Source of the DNA: Bradyrhizobium zhengyangense
GTDB taxonomy: Bacteria; Pseudomonadota; Alphaproteobacteria; Rhizobiales; Xanthobacteraceae
DNA: 64,000 nucleotides
NCBI RefSeq assembly: GCF_022012435.1
Contig: NZ_JAKLUA010000001.1
Location: forward strand, 682,001 to 746,000
Direction of reading: 5' to 3'
Below, in pieces: positions 42,771 through 51,994 of the stretch. How positions within the stretch are numbered: the stretch's first letter is position 1; each line of letters begins with the position of its first letter. Below the pieces are notes generated by a model. The model worked only from the letters and a program-made list of their open reading frames with translations. It did no database searches and was not told where the DNA came from. The position numbers were made by a program, and so were the translations under genes.

Positions 42771-44819
42771 ATGTCCAAGCAGTTGAAAACGAAAGATAAA
42801 GACGATTTGTTCGAGGGTAATGAGCCGAAGGCGCGCGCAAGCGCCGCGAAGGCCGCTCCCCGCACGACCGGCGGTGAGGCCGATTACACGGCCGCCGACA
42901 TCGAGGTGCTCGAGGGCCTGGAGCCGGTGCGGCGCCGGCCAGGCATGTATATCGGCGGCACCGACGAAAAGGCGCTGCATCATTTGTTCGCCGAGGTCAT
43001 CGACAACTCGATGGACGAGGCGCTGGCGGGGCACGCAACCTTCATAGGCGTCGAGCTCTCCGCTGACGGGTTCCTCACCGTCACCGACAACGGCCGCGGC
43101 ATTCCGATCGATCCGCATCCGAAGTTCCCGAAGAAGTCGGCGCTCGAAGTCATCATGTGCACGCTGCATTCGGGCGGCAAGTTCGACAGCAAGGTCTACG
43201 AGACCTCGGGCGGCCTGCATGGCGTCGGCATCTCCGTGGTGAATGCCCTCTCCTCGCGCCTCGAGGTCGAGGTCGCGCGCAGCCAGAAGCTCTATCGCAT
43301 GTCGTTCGAGCGAGGCCATCCCAAGGGCAAGCTCGAGGATCTCGGCAAGGTCAACAACCGCCGCGGCACGCGCGTTCGCTTCAAGCCGGATACCGACATC
43401 TTCGGCGCCAAGGCCGCGTTCAAGCCGCAGCGCCTGTTCAAGATGACGCGCTCGAAGGCCTATCTGTTCGGGGGTGTCGAGATCCGCTGGAACTGCGCGC
43501 CCGAGTTGCTCAAGGGCGTCGAGGACGTGCCGGCGGAAGCAACCTTCCATTTCCCCGGAGGTCTCAAGGATTATCTGGCGGCGGCGATCCACGCCGACAC
43601 GCTGGTGCACCCGGATATCTTCTCGGGCAAGTCGGGCCGCAACGGCGCGCATGGCGCCTGCGAATGGGCCGTGGCCTGGACCGCGGATGCCGACGGCTTC
43701 CTGTCGTCCTACACCAACACGGTGCCGACGCCCGATGGCGGCACGCATGAATCGGGCTTACGCTCAGCGCTGCTGCGCGGACTGAAGGACCACGCCGAAC
43801 GCGTCGGCCAGGGCAAGCGCGCCTCGTCCATCACCTCGGAAGATGTGATGGTGGGCGCCGCCGTGATGCTCTCGGTGTTCGTGCGCGAGCCTGAATTCCA
43901 GGGCCAGACCAAGGATCGTCTCGCCACCGCCGAAGCGCAGCGCATCGTCGAACAGGCGATGAAGGATCCGTTCGACCATTGGCTGTCGGGCAATCCGAAC
44001 ATGGCCAACCGGCTGCTCGACTTCGTGATCGACCGCGCCGAGGAGCGGCTGCGCCGCCGCCAGGAAAAGGAAACGGCGCGCAAGACGGCCGGCAAGAAGC
44101 TGCGCCTGCCCGGCAAGCTCGCCGACTGCACCGACGCGGGCACCGATGGCTCCGAGCTCTTCATCGTCGAGGGCGACTCGGCCGGCGGCAGCGCCAAGCA
44201 GGCGCGCGACCGCAAGACGCAAGCCGTACTGCCCTTGCGCGGAAAAATCCTCAACGTGGCTTCCGCCGGCAAGGACAAGCTCACCGCGAACGCCCAGCTC
44301 TCCGATCTCGTGCAAGCGATCGGCTGCGGACAACTTCTGCACTATCGGGAAGAGGATCTGCGCTATCAGCGCATCATCATCATGACCGACGCCGACGTCG
44401 ACGGCGCCCACATCGCCTCGCTGCTGATCACCTTCTTCTACCGGCAGATGCCGAAGCTGATCGACGAAGGGCACCTCTTCCTCGCGGTGCCGCCGCTTTA
44501 CAAGCTCACCCACGGCACTAAGTCGGTCTACGCGCGCGACGACAAGCACAAGGACGAGCTGATCAAGAGCATGTTCAACGCCAACGCCAAGGTCGAGGTG
44601 AATCGCTTCAAAGGCCTAGGCGAGATGATGCCGGCGCAGCTCAAGGAAACCACCATGGATCCGAGCAAGCGGACGTTGCTCAAGGTGGTCCTGCTGCCGG
44701 ACGACCGCGACACCACGGCAGATTCGGTGGAGCGCCTGATGGGGACCAAGGCCGAAGCGCGCTTTGCCTTCATCTCCGACAAGGCCGAGTTCGCCAGCGA
44801 CGAACTGCTCGACGTCTGA
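42771..44819 (+). CDS. parE: DNA topoisomerase IV subunit B
   Basis: 682 residues, the length of ParE and shorter than GyrB. ATPase domain with EVIDNSMDEALAGHA, DNGRGIP and SGGLHGVG; TOPRIM domain with ELFIVEGDSAGGSAKQARDR, PLRGKILNV and DADVDGAHI. It separates replicated chromosomes with ParC, which is not in the window. The ATG at 42771 begins a basic, low-similarity leader of about 35 residues. An intrinsic terminator follows. Confidence 0.94.
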   Translation: MSKQLKTKDKDDLFEGNEPKARASAAKAAPRTTGGEADYTAADIEVLEGLEPVRRRPGMYIGGTDEKALHHLFAEVIDNSMDEALAGHATFIGVELSADGFLTVTDNGRGIPIDPHPKFPKKSALEVIMCTLHSGGKFDSKVYETSGGLHGVGISVVNALSSRLEVEVARSQKLYRMSFERGHPKGKLEDLGKVNNRRGTRVRFKPDTDIFGAKAAFKPQRLFKMTRSKAYLFGGVEIRWNCAPELLKGVEDVPAEATFHFPGGLKDYLAAAIHADTLVHPDIFSGKSGRNGAHGACEWAVAWTADADGFLSSYTNTVPTPDGGTHESGLRSALLRGLKDHAERVGQGKRASSITSEDVMVGAAVMLSVFVREPEFQGQTKDRLATAEAQRIVEQAMKDPFDHWLSGNPNMANRLLDFVIDRAEERLRRRQEKETARKTAGKKLRLPGKLADCTDAGTDGSELFIVEGDSAGGSAKQARDRKTQAVLPLRGKILNVASAGKDKLTANAQLSDLVQAIGCGQLLHYREEDLRYQRIIIMTDADVDGAHIASLLITFFYRQMPKLIDEGHLFLAVPPLYKLTHGTKSVYARDDKHKDELIKSMFNANAKVEVNRFKGLGEMMPAQLKETTMDPSKRTLLKVVLLPDDRDTTADSVERLMGTKAEARFAFISDKAEFASDELLDV

Positions 44820-44836
44820 CCCTGCGATTCCCGTTC

Positions 44837-44865
44837 AAAAGCCCCGGCTTAAGGCCGGGGCTTTT
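44837..44865 (+). terminator. Rho-independent terminator after parE
   Basis: Perfect 12-bp arms AAAAGCCCCGGC (44837-44848) and GCCGGGGCTTTT (44854-44865), loop of five, ending in T4 followed by CATTTT. Classic intrinsic terminator. Confidence 0.88.
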
Positions 44866-45246
44866 CATTTTCGGGGCGGTACACTTGGCCTTCCCGGTGA
44901 TTGATTCCATGGCGATCCGCCTCTCAGGCGTGCGACTCGGCCAGCGACTCACGGGGCCCAAGCCGCCCCACGGCCGAGGCAGAATTGCCTCCATTTCGGA
45001 CAAAGGCGAATTCCTAACGAAAACCTACCCAAAGGGAAAAGCCGGAGATCCCTACAACATCATGAATTCCCTTGGCTTTTCAGATTCCTGCAATGACGCC
45101 TTGGAACCGGGGGCGCGGGGCGTTTTCCGGCGACTGTGCCTGCGCTGCAACAGCATTTCGGCGAGAACCGTCTATAGTCCGGGCATCAGATCACACGGAC
45201 TTCAGTGCGCTCGCGCCTGCTACGAACCAAGGTTGGGGATTTCATC
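44866..45246. other. Intergenic region before the first porin-like gene, no gene seen
   Basis: A 381-base stretch without a credible gene; open frames across it have no recognisable protein. It should hold the promoter and leader of the outer membrane protein gene. A G-rich run (GGTTGGGG) lies a few bases before its ATG. Confidence 0.5.
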
Positions 45247-46032
45247 ATGAAGAAGATTGCACTCGCTCTGACCGCGATTGCGGCAATGACCGGTTCGGCT
45301 TCAGCTGCTGACCTGGCTGCCCGTCCCTACGTGAAGGCCCCGATGGTTGCTCCGGTTGCCAACTGGACCGGCTTCTACATCTTCGGCGGCGGCGGCGGTG
45401 GCCTCTCGAACTCCGACCAGAGCATCGTCTCGACCACGACGGGCACTCCGCTCACGATCACCCAGCGTCAGGGTGGTTCGGGCTGGTTCGGCACCGTCGG
45501 TCTCGGCTACGACTGGCAGTTCAATAGCACCTGGGTCGCCGGCGTGTTCGCTGACGGTCAGTTCGGCAGCATCAGCGGCACCGTGCAGGATCCGCTCCTC
45601 GGCCTCACCGGTAAGCAGAAGCTGGAAGACTCCTGGGCCGCCGGCGTGCGCCTCGGCTGGCTGGTCGCTCCGAACGTTCTGTCCTACGTCAACGGCGGTT
45701 ACTCGGGCGCCCACTTCGGCAGCACCAGCTTCACCAACCTGGCTGGCGGCCCGACCGGCCTCCACCTCAACGGCTACAACCGTAACGGCTGGTTCGTCGG
45801 CGGCGGCGTCGAGAACAGCCTGAACATCTTCGGTATCTCCTCGCCCGGCTGGTTCATGAAGACCGAATACCGCTCGGCCTTCTACGATGCCAAGACCCGC
45901 GATGAAATCGTCGACGCAACCAACCTGCCGACCGGCGTGAACAGCATCCGCGCCAACAGCTGGAACCAGACGATCTCGACCTCGCTGGTCTATCGCTTCA
46001 ACTGGACCGGTCCGGTCGTCGCCAAGTACTGA
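45247..46032 (+). CDS. Outer membrane beta-barrel protein, Omp25/Omp31 family
   Basis: 261 residues. Signal peptide MKKIALALTAIAAMTGSASA, then AADLAARPYVKAP, the usual start of these rhizobial porin-like proteins, then NWTGFYIFGGGGGG. The C-terminus SLVYRFNWTGPVVAKY is a typical final strand with an aromatic near the end. Single-gene unit closed by a terminator at 46086-46112. A paralogue is at 48000-48770 on the other strand. Confidence 0.92.
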   Translation: MKKIALALTAIAAMTGSASAADLAARPYVKAPMVAPVANWTGFYIFGGGGGGLSNSDQSIVSTTTGTPLTITQRQGGSGWFGTVGLGYDWQFNSTWVAGVFADGQFGSISGTVQDPLLGLTGKQKLEDSWAAGVRLGWLVAPNVLSYVNGGYSGAHFGSTSFTNLAGGPTGLHLNGYNRNGWFVGGGVENSLNIFGISSPGWFMKTEYRSAFYDAKTRDEIVDATNLPTGVNSIRANSWNQTISTSLVYRFNWTGPVVAKY

Positions 46033-46085
46033 GCTTAGAACGTCCTGAGCTTAAAAGTACTGAGCTGAACGAAAGTTTAGACGTC

Positions 46086-46112
46086 AAAGCCCCGGCTTCG
46101 CCGGGGCTTTTT
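46086..46112 (+). terminator. Rho-independent terminator
   Basis: AAAGCCCCGGC (46086-46096) pairs with GCCGGGGCTTT (46100-46110) with a three-base loop and five T in all. It closes the first porin-like gene and carries the same stem core as the terminator after parE. Confidence 0.88.
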
Positions 46113-46129
46113 CGTTATGAGGGGCCCTT

Positions 46130-46786
46130 CTAACGCGCAACGCTCGCCTTCAGCGACTGGTAGGCGCCGGCAAGCTTGGTTTCGACGGTGGCCCAATCGG
46201 CCTCGGTGATGGCCTCGGCCTTGGCATCACGGAACGCCATCGCTTCCGCCCGAACGATCCCGAACTGCCTGATCCCTGCGTCGTCAGCGCTCTTGCCATA
46301 GGTCAGCGCTGCCACACGTGCGATCGTCAAACCATAGTCCTGCGGGCCGACCGCCTCGCGGCGCGCCTGCCACCAGTCGAGCTCGAGACGAGCCGCCTCT
46401 TCGACGTCAAACGCCACGGGCGCGGCCGCTGCGAAATCGCGGTAGTAGCCCACGAGCGCCGGCAGCGCCTTATCAGCCTCCTGCCGTGAGTGCGTCGGCT
46501 GGAACGCCTTGGCTGCCTCGGCGGCACTGAACGCAATATGCAGGCTCCTGAACGGGGAAAAGCCGAACTGCGTCCGCGTCGAGGCATAGAGATGGTAAAA
46601 CAGCGCGGCATAGCGCTTGTCGTAATAGTCGCGCCACATCGCGGTCTCGAGCCGTGCCATCTCGCCCGGATCGAACGCCCGGAGATCCGCTTGGCGAGGA
46701 ATACCCGCATAAGCCGCGACAAGCACGGCCGCAGCAGCTGCGCCCAAGATCACCTTGCGTCTGGAGATCAGCTTGCGCACGGACAT
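46130..46786 (-). CDS. Hypothetical protein with N-terminal membrane anchor
   Basis: 218 residues. The N-terminus reads ISRRKVILGAAAAAVLVAAY, a membrane anchor or uncleaved Tat-like signal. The remainder is alpha-helical and alanine-rich with LYASTRTQFGFSPFRSLHIA; no family recognised. The ATG at 46786 follows AGGAGA at normal spacing, and the open frame extends upstream without purpose. Divergent from the small membrane protein at 46927. Confidence 0.75.
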   Translation of the reverse strand: MSVRKLISRRKVILGAAAAAVLVAAYAGIPRQADLRAFDPGEMARLETAMWRDYYDKRYAALFYHLYASTRTQFGFSPFRSLHIAFSAAEAAKAFQPTHSRQEADKALPALVGYYRDFAAAAPVAFDVEEAARLELDWWQARREAVGPQDYGLTIARVAALTYGKSADDAGIRQFGIVRAEAMAFRDAKAEAITEADWATVETKLAGAYQSLKASVAR

Positions 46787-46926
46787 GCATTCTCCTCTAC
46801 GGCTTTGCCTCCGCAGCCATTGTATCTGAACTGAAGCTACGGCTAGTCTGGCGGGAAGTTTTCGTGACCAGCGGCGATCGTTCCTGCCGCGGGTCACGAC
46901 AGAATCAGGCCGATGGGGAGGAATGC

Positions 46927-47112
46927 ATGCGCAGATTTCTGCTTGTAGCAGGCCTGTTTGCCCTCGCTATCGGGCTGCTCTGGATCGGACAGGGCACGGG
47001 CACCGTCGCCTGGCCGCGATCGAGCTTCATGATCAACCAGCTGCAATGGGCCGGCTATGGCGCTGCCATGGCCGGATTCGGGCTGGTCCTGATCTGGCAG
47101 AGCAACCAATAA
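46927..47112 (+). CDS. Small two-helix membrane protein
   Basis: 61 residues: MRRFLLVAGLFALAIGLLWI, then WAGYGAAMAGFGLVLIW, two hydrophobic helices joined by a short polar loop with GQGTGTVAWPRSSFM. GGGGAGG lies five bases before the ATG at 46927. It stands 21 bases before an SDR gene and is probably co-transcribed with it. Uncharacterised family seen in rhizobia. Confidence 0.72.
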   Translation: MRRFLLVAGLFALAIGLLWIGQGTGTVAWPRSSFMINQLQWAGYGAAMAGFGLVLIWQSNQ

Positions 47113-47133
47113 AAGAAACCAGGAAGTGAAAGC

Positions 47134-47904
47134 ATGACAGCCAACCGGTTCGATCTCCGCGGCAAGGTCGCGATCGTCACAGGAGGCAATGGCGGCATTG
47201 GGCTTGGCCTTGCCCATGGGCTCGCCGACGCCGGCGCCGATATCGCCGTGGTCGGACGCAACGAAGCCAAATCGGCCGCGGCCGTCGCCGATCTCAAAGC
47301 GCGCGGCGTGAAGGCGATCTCAGTCACCACCGATGTCACCGACAAGGACGCGGTCGCGGCGATGATCGACCGCGTCGCCAGGGAGCTCGGCCGCATCGAC
47401 ATCCTGATCAACAATGCCGGAATGAGCATCCGCAAGCCGCCGCACGAGCTCGAGCTCGACGAGTGGAACAAGGTGATCGACACCAACCTCACCAGCGCCT
47501 TCGTCTGCTCGAAGCTCGCCTATCCGGCGCTGAAGGCATCGGGCAACGGCAAGGTGATCAATATCGGCTCGATGATGTCGATCTTCGGCGCCAGCTTCGC
47601 GACGGCCTATGCGGCGAGCAAGGGCGGCATCGTTCAGTACACGCGCGCGTGCGCCAACGCGTGGGCGCCCGACAACATCCAGGTCAATGCGATCCTGCCG
47701 GGCTGGATCGACACCGATCTCACCCGCGGCGCGCGCAAGCAGGTCTCGGGCCTGCACGAGCGCGTCCTGGCACGCACCCCTGCAGGGCGCTGGGGTGACA
47801 TCGACGACTTCGCCGGCATCGCCGTGTTCCTCGCCTCGCCGGCATCGAACTTCGTCACGGGCACAGCGATCCCCGTCGACGGCGGCTTCTCGGTCATGGC
47901 CTGA
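47134..47904 (+). CDS. SDR family NAD(P)-dependent oxidoreductase
   Basis: 256 residues with TGGNGGIGLGLA, NNAG, catalytic Ser in NIGSMMS and YAASKGG (Tyr-x-x-x-Lys), and the C-terminal GTAIPVDGGFSV. After the second strand VVGRNEAKSA carries an arginine, favouring NADP(H). Encoded 21 bases after the small membrane protein; substrate unknown. Confidence 0.9.
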   Translation: MTANRFDLRGKVAIVTGGNGGIGLGLAHGLADAGADIAVVGRNEAKSAAAVADLKARGVKAISVTTDVTDKDAVAAMIDRVARELGRIDILINNAGMSIRKPPHELELDEWNKVIDTNLTSAFVCSKLAYPALKASGNGKVINIGSMMSIFGASFATAYAASKGGIVQYTRACANAWAPDNIQVNAILPGWIDTDLTRGARKQVSGLHERVLARTPAGRWGDIDDFAGIAVFLASPASNFVTGTAIPVDGGFSVMA

Positions 47905-47927
47905 GGCGCATGCCGCGGCTGCACGCA

Positions 47928-47959
47928 AAAAAGAAGCCCCGGTGGAAGCCGGGGCTTTT
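47928..47959. terminator. Bidirectional Rho-independent terminator
   Basis: AAGCCCCGG (47934-47942) and CCGGGGCTT (47949-47957) form a 9-bp stem with a six-base loop. T4 follows on the plus strand and a long A/T run (47927-47932) on the minus strand, so it can end both the SDR and the convergent porin-like gene. Confidence 0.85.
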
Positions 47960-47999
47960 AATTTTGTCGTGATCTTTTCTTTGATTGGTCGCTTGTTGC

Positions 48000-48770
48000 T
48001 CAGTAGCGCGCGATCACAGGCGCGTCGAACTTGTAGCTGGCGCGCACGACCGCCCACTGGATGTCGCGCGGCTTGGCGTCGAAGGTGTAGTTTCCGGACA
48101 GGCCGCCGAGCTGATAGGTCTGGCTGCCGAAGGCCGCGTAATTGTACTCGAGGCCGACGATCCAGTTGCGGGTGATGCCGTATTCCCAGCCGGCGCCGAC
48201 GGTCCAGCCGTTGGCCCAGTGAGTCTGCCCGCCCGAGCCTTGCGCCACGCCGACGGTGTCGCTGACGTTGAGACGATTGTTCACGCCGGCATAGCCGCCC
48301 TTGACGTAGAACAGGTTGTTCTGAACGGCGAAGCCGGCGCGGCCGACGACGGTCGCGAGAACGTTCGTACGCCAGGTGAAGACGTCATCGCCCGCACCGA
48401 ACGCGTTGTTCACGACGGTGCCCTTGTTGTCGAGACCGGAGATCGTGCCCTCCATGCCGAACACGTAGTTGTTGGCCTGCCAGTTGTAGCCGATCTGGGC
48501 GCCGCCCATGATGCCGGCGCCGCGCTGACGATAGCCCTGGCCCGGCGTCAGATCGCCGAACGGCGCGCCGGTCCCGTTGTTGATGAACTGCTCGTTGGTC
48601 CAGGCGCCACCGATGTGGCCACCGACGTAGAAGCCGGTCCAGTTGAACAGCGGCTCGATGTAGGCAGGTGCCTTGGTGTAAGGACGCGCGGCGAGATCGG
48701 CGGCGGAAGCAGCGCCGGTCGAAACCAGAGCAGTCGTGCAGGCGAAGGCAGCAATCAATTTGTTACGCAT
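48000..48770 (-). CDS. Outer membrane beta-barrel protein, Omp25/Omp31 family
   Basis: 256 residues with signal peptide MRNKLIAAFACTTALVSTGA ending in ASA, then AADLAARPYTKAP and FNWTGFYVGGHIGGAW. C-terminal strand ASYKFDAPVIARY. The ATG at 48770 is chosen over an upstream frame. It shares the domain type and mature N-terminus of the product at 45247-46032, but the barrels differ enough for separate roles. Confidence 0.92.
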   Translation of the reverse strand: MRNKLIAAFACTTALVSTGAASAADLAARPYTKAPAYIEPLFNWTGFYVGGHIGGAWTNEQFINNGTGAPFGDLTPGQGYRQRGAGIMGGAQIGYNWQANNYVFGMEGTISGLDNKGTVVNNAFGAGDDVFTWRTNVLATVVGRAGFAVQNNLFYVKGGYAGVNNRLNVSDTVGVAQGSGGQTHWANGWTVGAGWEYGITRNWIVGLEYNYAAFGSQTYQLGGLSGNYTFDAKPRDIQWAVVRASYKFDAPVIARY

Positions 48771-48949
48771 GGTACACCCCGTGTCCTTTGATGGGCGCAC
48801 GCTCACACGCAGTTCTTACTCAAATTTGAATCAACAAAGTTAAGGCGCCGGATTGGCATTGGGCAGTCTTTGAATCCCCGGGCGCTGTTGCAGGCGCGCA
48901 ACGCGGACGCCGCAATTTAACGCGGCGTTATCCCTACCAAATCACTGCG

Positions 48950-50197
48950 TCAGGATGCCGGCGAATGCACGTGCTCGGGCCGCACGCCGATGGCGATGAA
49001 ACGCGCGGGAATGCCCTGGAGCCAGGGCAAAGCGGAGATCAGGCGCAAGATCAGCGGCACCTTGAACGGTTGATTGCCGCCTTTCAGCGCGCTGCTGACG
49101 ATGTTGTTCTGCACGACCACCTGCATCGCCTGGGTCATCTTCACCGGGAATTCGCGGCGATGCCTCACGGCATCGAGCTCATCTTCGGATGGACAGCCGC
49201 GCATCAGCTTCTCGGCCAGCAGGTTCGCGGTCGCGACCGCATCCTGCACGGCCAAATTGACGCCGACGCCGCCGACCGGCGACATCGCATGCGCGGCGTC
49301 GCCGATACAAAGCAGTCCGGGTCGCGTCCAGTGGCTCAGACGGTTGATCGCGACCGTCAGCAACTTCACGTCGTCGAAACTCTTGACGTCGGCGATGCCG
49401 TGCTTGAGCACCGGCGCCATGCGCACGACATCGTCGAGCAGCGCCTGTAGTCCCCTCGCCTTCACCGCATCATATTGTCCCTTGGCGATGACATAGGCGC
49501 ACTGCCAGTAATCGCCGCGGTCGAAGGTGACCATCATCTTGCCGGGCTCGATGCGCGCAAACAGGTTCTCGGTCTCGTCCGGCCTGCGGCCCGCGCGGAA
49601 CCAGAGCACGTCCATCGGCGCACCGATCTCCTCGACGGCAAGGCCTGCGCGCTCGCGCACCGTCGAGTGGCGGCCGTCGCAGGCGATGGTGAGATCGGCC
49701 TCGATGTCGAGGATGCCGTCGGGCGTGCTTGCGCGCACGCCCGCGATGGTATCGCCGCGGCGGATCAGGTCGACCGCCTCCGTGCTCATCAGCACGTCGA
49801 GCGAGGAGAAACGCTTGCCGGCCTCGCGCAGGAAATTGAGAAAATCCCATTGCGGCATGAAGGCGATGAAAGGGTATTTCGTTTTCAGCCGGCCGAGATC
49901 GGCGATTCGCACCTTGGTGCCGCCGAACAGGCCGTCCATCTTTTGCAAGCGCTGATGCGGCAGCTTGAGAAAGCCGTCGATGAGGCCGAGCTCGTCCATC
50001 ACCTGAAGCGTCGAGGGATGCACGGTGTCGCCGCGAAAGTCGCGGAAGAAATCAGCATGCTTCTCCAGCACCACGACATCGATGCCGGCGCGTCCCAGCA
50101 GATAGCCGAGCATCATGCCCGCAGGACCGCCGCCGACGATGCAGCAGCGGACCTTCATGGAGCGAGAAGGAAATTGTTGGGGCGTACTTGCGTCCAT
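48950..50197 (-). CDS. FAD-dependent monooxygenase-like oxidoreductase (UbiH/PHBH type)
   Basis: 415 residues. FAD-binding GGGPAGMMLGYLLGRAGIDV at the N-terminus, a central DG motif (TIACDGRHSTVRERAG), and the C-terminal CIGDAAHAMSPVGGVGVNLA. This is the p-hydroxybenzoate hydroxylase fold. Substrate unknown; many such proteins act on aromatic or polyketide substrates. ATG 50197 follows GGAG; no partner in the same direction downstream. Confidence 0.9.
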   Translation of the reverse strand: MDASTPQQFPSRSMKVRCCIVGGGPAGMMLGYLLGRAGIDVVVLEKHADFFRDFRGDTVHPSTLQVMDELGLIDGFLKLPHQRLQKMDGLFGGTKVRIADLGRLKTKYPFIAFMPQWDFLNFLREAGKRFSSLDVLMSTEAVDLIRRGDTIAGVRASTPDGILDIEADLTIACDGRHSTVRERAGLAVEEIGAPMDVLWFRAGRRPDETENLFARIEPGKMMVTFDRGDYWQCAYVIAKGQYDAVKARGLQALLDDVVRMAPVLKHGIADVKSFDDVKLLTVAINRLSHWTRPGLLCIGDAAHAMSPVGGVGVNLAVQDAVATANLLAEKLMRGCPSEDELDAVRHRREFPVKMTQAMQVVVQNNIVSSALKGGNQPFKVPLILRLISALPWLQGIPARFIAIGVRPEHVHSPAS

Positions 50198-50281
50198 CGT
50201 GCGGGCTCCCGGCGCTGCGATCCACAACGGGATTGTAACGCCCGCCCATGCGAAAGGCTCAATTTGATCGCAGGAAGCAGC

Positions 50282-51805
50282 TCAATTATTGCTGCGGTTC
50301 GCCGTCCGGAAAGTCTTGACCTCCGACACGCTGCCGTCACGATAGGTCAATTCGACCGACATGAACTGCGTTGCTGGCGGCAGCTTCTCATAGAGCAGCA
50401 TGCCGGCCGTGATCGCAGAGGGATCGCGGAGATCGCAAGCCGGCAGTTTCAGCACCTTATCCGGCACCGCCGTGTCGATGCCGATGCGCGCCTCGCGGAT
50501 TGCGCAGCGATACGAGACCAGATGGGAATAATAGACCAGCAGCCCGTTGAACTGGCGGAATGACAGCCAACTTGTGGCGGTCATGTCGAGGATCTTGCGC
50601 TGATCGCGGATCAGAGCTGCTTCCGGATCGAACTTGATCGGGAACGGGCCCTGCATGTCGCCGGAGGCGTCGACGTAGCGGACCTCGATGGTGCCGGCCT
50701 GGGCATCCACCGGCAGCTCGATCGAGGGGTTCGGCATCCGCTTGCGGGTGCGCGGATCAAGCGTGTCCATGAAGCCGGTCTCACGGAAATCGCCCTTGCC
50801 GGCCATGCGCCATGAAATTCCGATCGTGGGATCTGCGAAGGAGAACGTCACGCTCCAGCCGCCATTGTGGCGCGAGAAGCTCGCGATCGGCGCATTGGTG
50901 CTTTCCTCCTTCGGCACGCGCGGCACAGACACCGGCGGCAACGCGGCGACCTTTTGCTGCGGCGGATCGGCGGGCCGAGCCGCTGCGGCGGCCGCATCCT
51001 TCACGACGCCACTGAGGAAGACGTCATCGACCATCTGGTCGAAATAGACGGGCACCTGCTTGTGCCTGACGGTATCGGCCATCTCGCTGACCAGACGGCG
51101 CGTGTGCTGTGCGACCTGCACGAGATTCTCGCCAGGCTGGAGCAACTCCTTGGCGAACGTGCGCGTGAACACCGAATTGGGATTGGCATCGTCGTTGGAG
51201 AGACGATCGAGCGCGGTCTGGCGCGGACCCGCTGAGAACACCGAGAACACACCTTCGGGAAGCTGGGTCATCGGCGCGAGGCCACCACCGCCGGCGACCG
51301 CACGCGTGCCTGAACGTTCGAACGGATTGTTGCGGCAGGCGTCGAACACCAGGATCGAGGTGCGCGCCTTCTTGTTCTGGAGACGCTCGACGACACGATC
51401 GGCCAGAATGGAGGCATCGCGCACCAGCTCTTCCTGGCCTTCGGTCGCCGCCGGCACGTCGGTCGGCAGCAGATAGTTCTGGCCCGCGATCTCGAAGCCA
51501 TGGCCGGCATAGAAGAAGAACGCGGTATCGCCGGGCTCGATCACCCGGTCGAAGGCGAGCAGCGTCTCCGTGAATTGCTGACGGTTCTGGTTTTCAGCGA
51601 CCATCACCTGGAAGCCGAGCTGCTTCAGCGTGTCGCCCATGGTGCGGGCGTCGTTGACGGCCTTCACGAGCTTCGGCACGTTCTTGTAGTCGTTGTTGCC
51701 GATCACGAGCGCGACGCGCTTTTCGGCATGCGCAACGCTTGCGATGCCGCTGAGGCTCGCTGCCAGGCCCAGCGCGGCCAGAATTCTGAAGACCCGACGC
51801 GTCAT
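50282..51805 (-). CDS. Secreted caspase-like peptidase (C14 family)
   Basis: 507 residues. Signal peptide ending SVAHA-EKR, then the caspase fold: KRVALVIGNNDY, catalytic His102 in YAGHGFE and Cys157 in DACRNNPF, both present. A C-terminal region of about 230 residues with predominantly beta character (ISWRMAGKGDFRETGF and after) has no recognised domain. Such bacterial proteins are called metacaspases or orthocaspases. Substrate specificity unknown. ATG 51805 follows GGGAT. Confidence 0.9.
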   Translation of the reverse strand: MTRRVFRILAALGLAASLSGIASVAHAEKRVALVIGNNDYKNVPKLVKAVNDARTMGDTLKQLGFQVMVAENQNRQQFTETLLAFDRVIEPGDTAFFFYAGHGFEIAGQNYLLPTDVPAATEGQEELVRDASILADRVVERLQNKKARTSILVFDACRNNPFERSGTRAVAGGGGLAPMTQLPEGVFSVFSAGPRQTALDRLSNDDANPNSVFTRTFAKELLQPGENLVQVAQHTRRLVSEMADTVRHKQVPVYFDQMVDDVFLSGVVKDAAAAAARPADPPQQKVAALPPVSVPRVPKEESTNAPIASFSRHNGGWSVTFSFADPTIGISWRMAGKGDFRETGFMDTLDPRTRKRMPNPSIELPVDAQAGTIEVRYVDASGDMQGPFPIKFDPEAALIRDQRKILDMTATSWLSFRQFNGLLVYYSHLVSYRCAIREARIGIDTAVPDKVLKLPACDLRDPSAITAGMLLYEKLPPATQFMSVELTYRDGSVSEVKTFRTANRSNN

Positions 51806-51994
51806 CGTGATATCCCGTTGCAAAACGGCTTCCCATTGGCTCCCTGCGGAAACCTTACGCCGTTGATGTGATAGTCGGTCCAGCCGCAATGCCGGTTCAA
51901 CCTGATGGTCCCCGTGGTTCCATCATCTGGCCTATGGCAGATTCCGCTGGAATCTGCTTTTTCTAGGGCAATTGCGCGCAAGCGAGGGGCTGCC

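Noticed and set aside
43764..44549. Minus-strand ORF antisense to parE
   Set aside because: The plus strand encodes the TOPRIM domain of ParE with all motifs.
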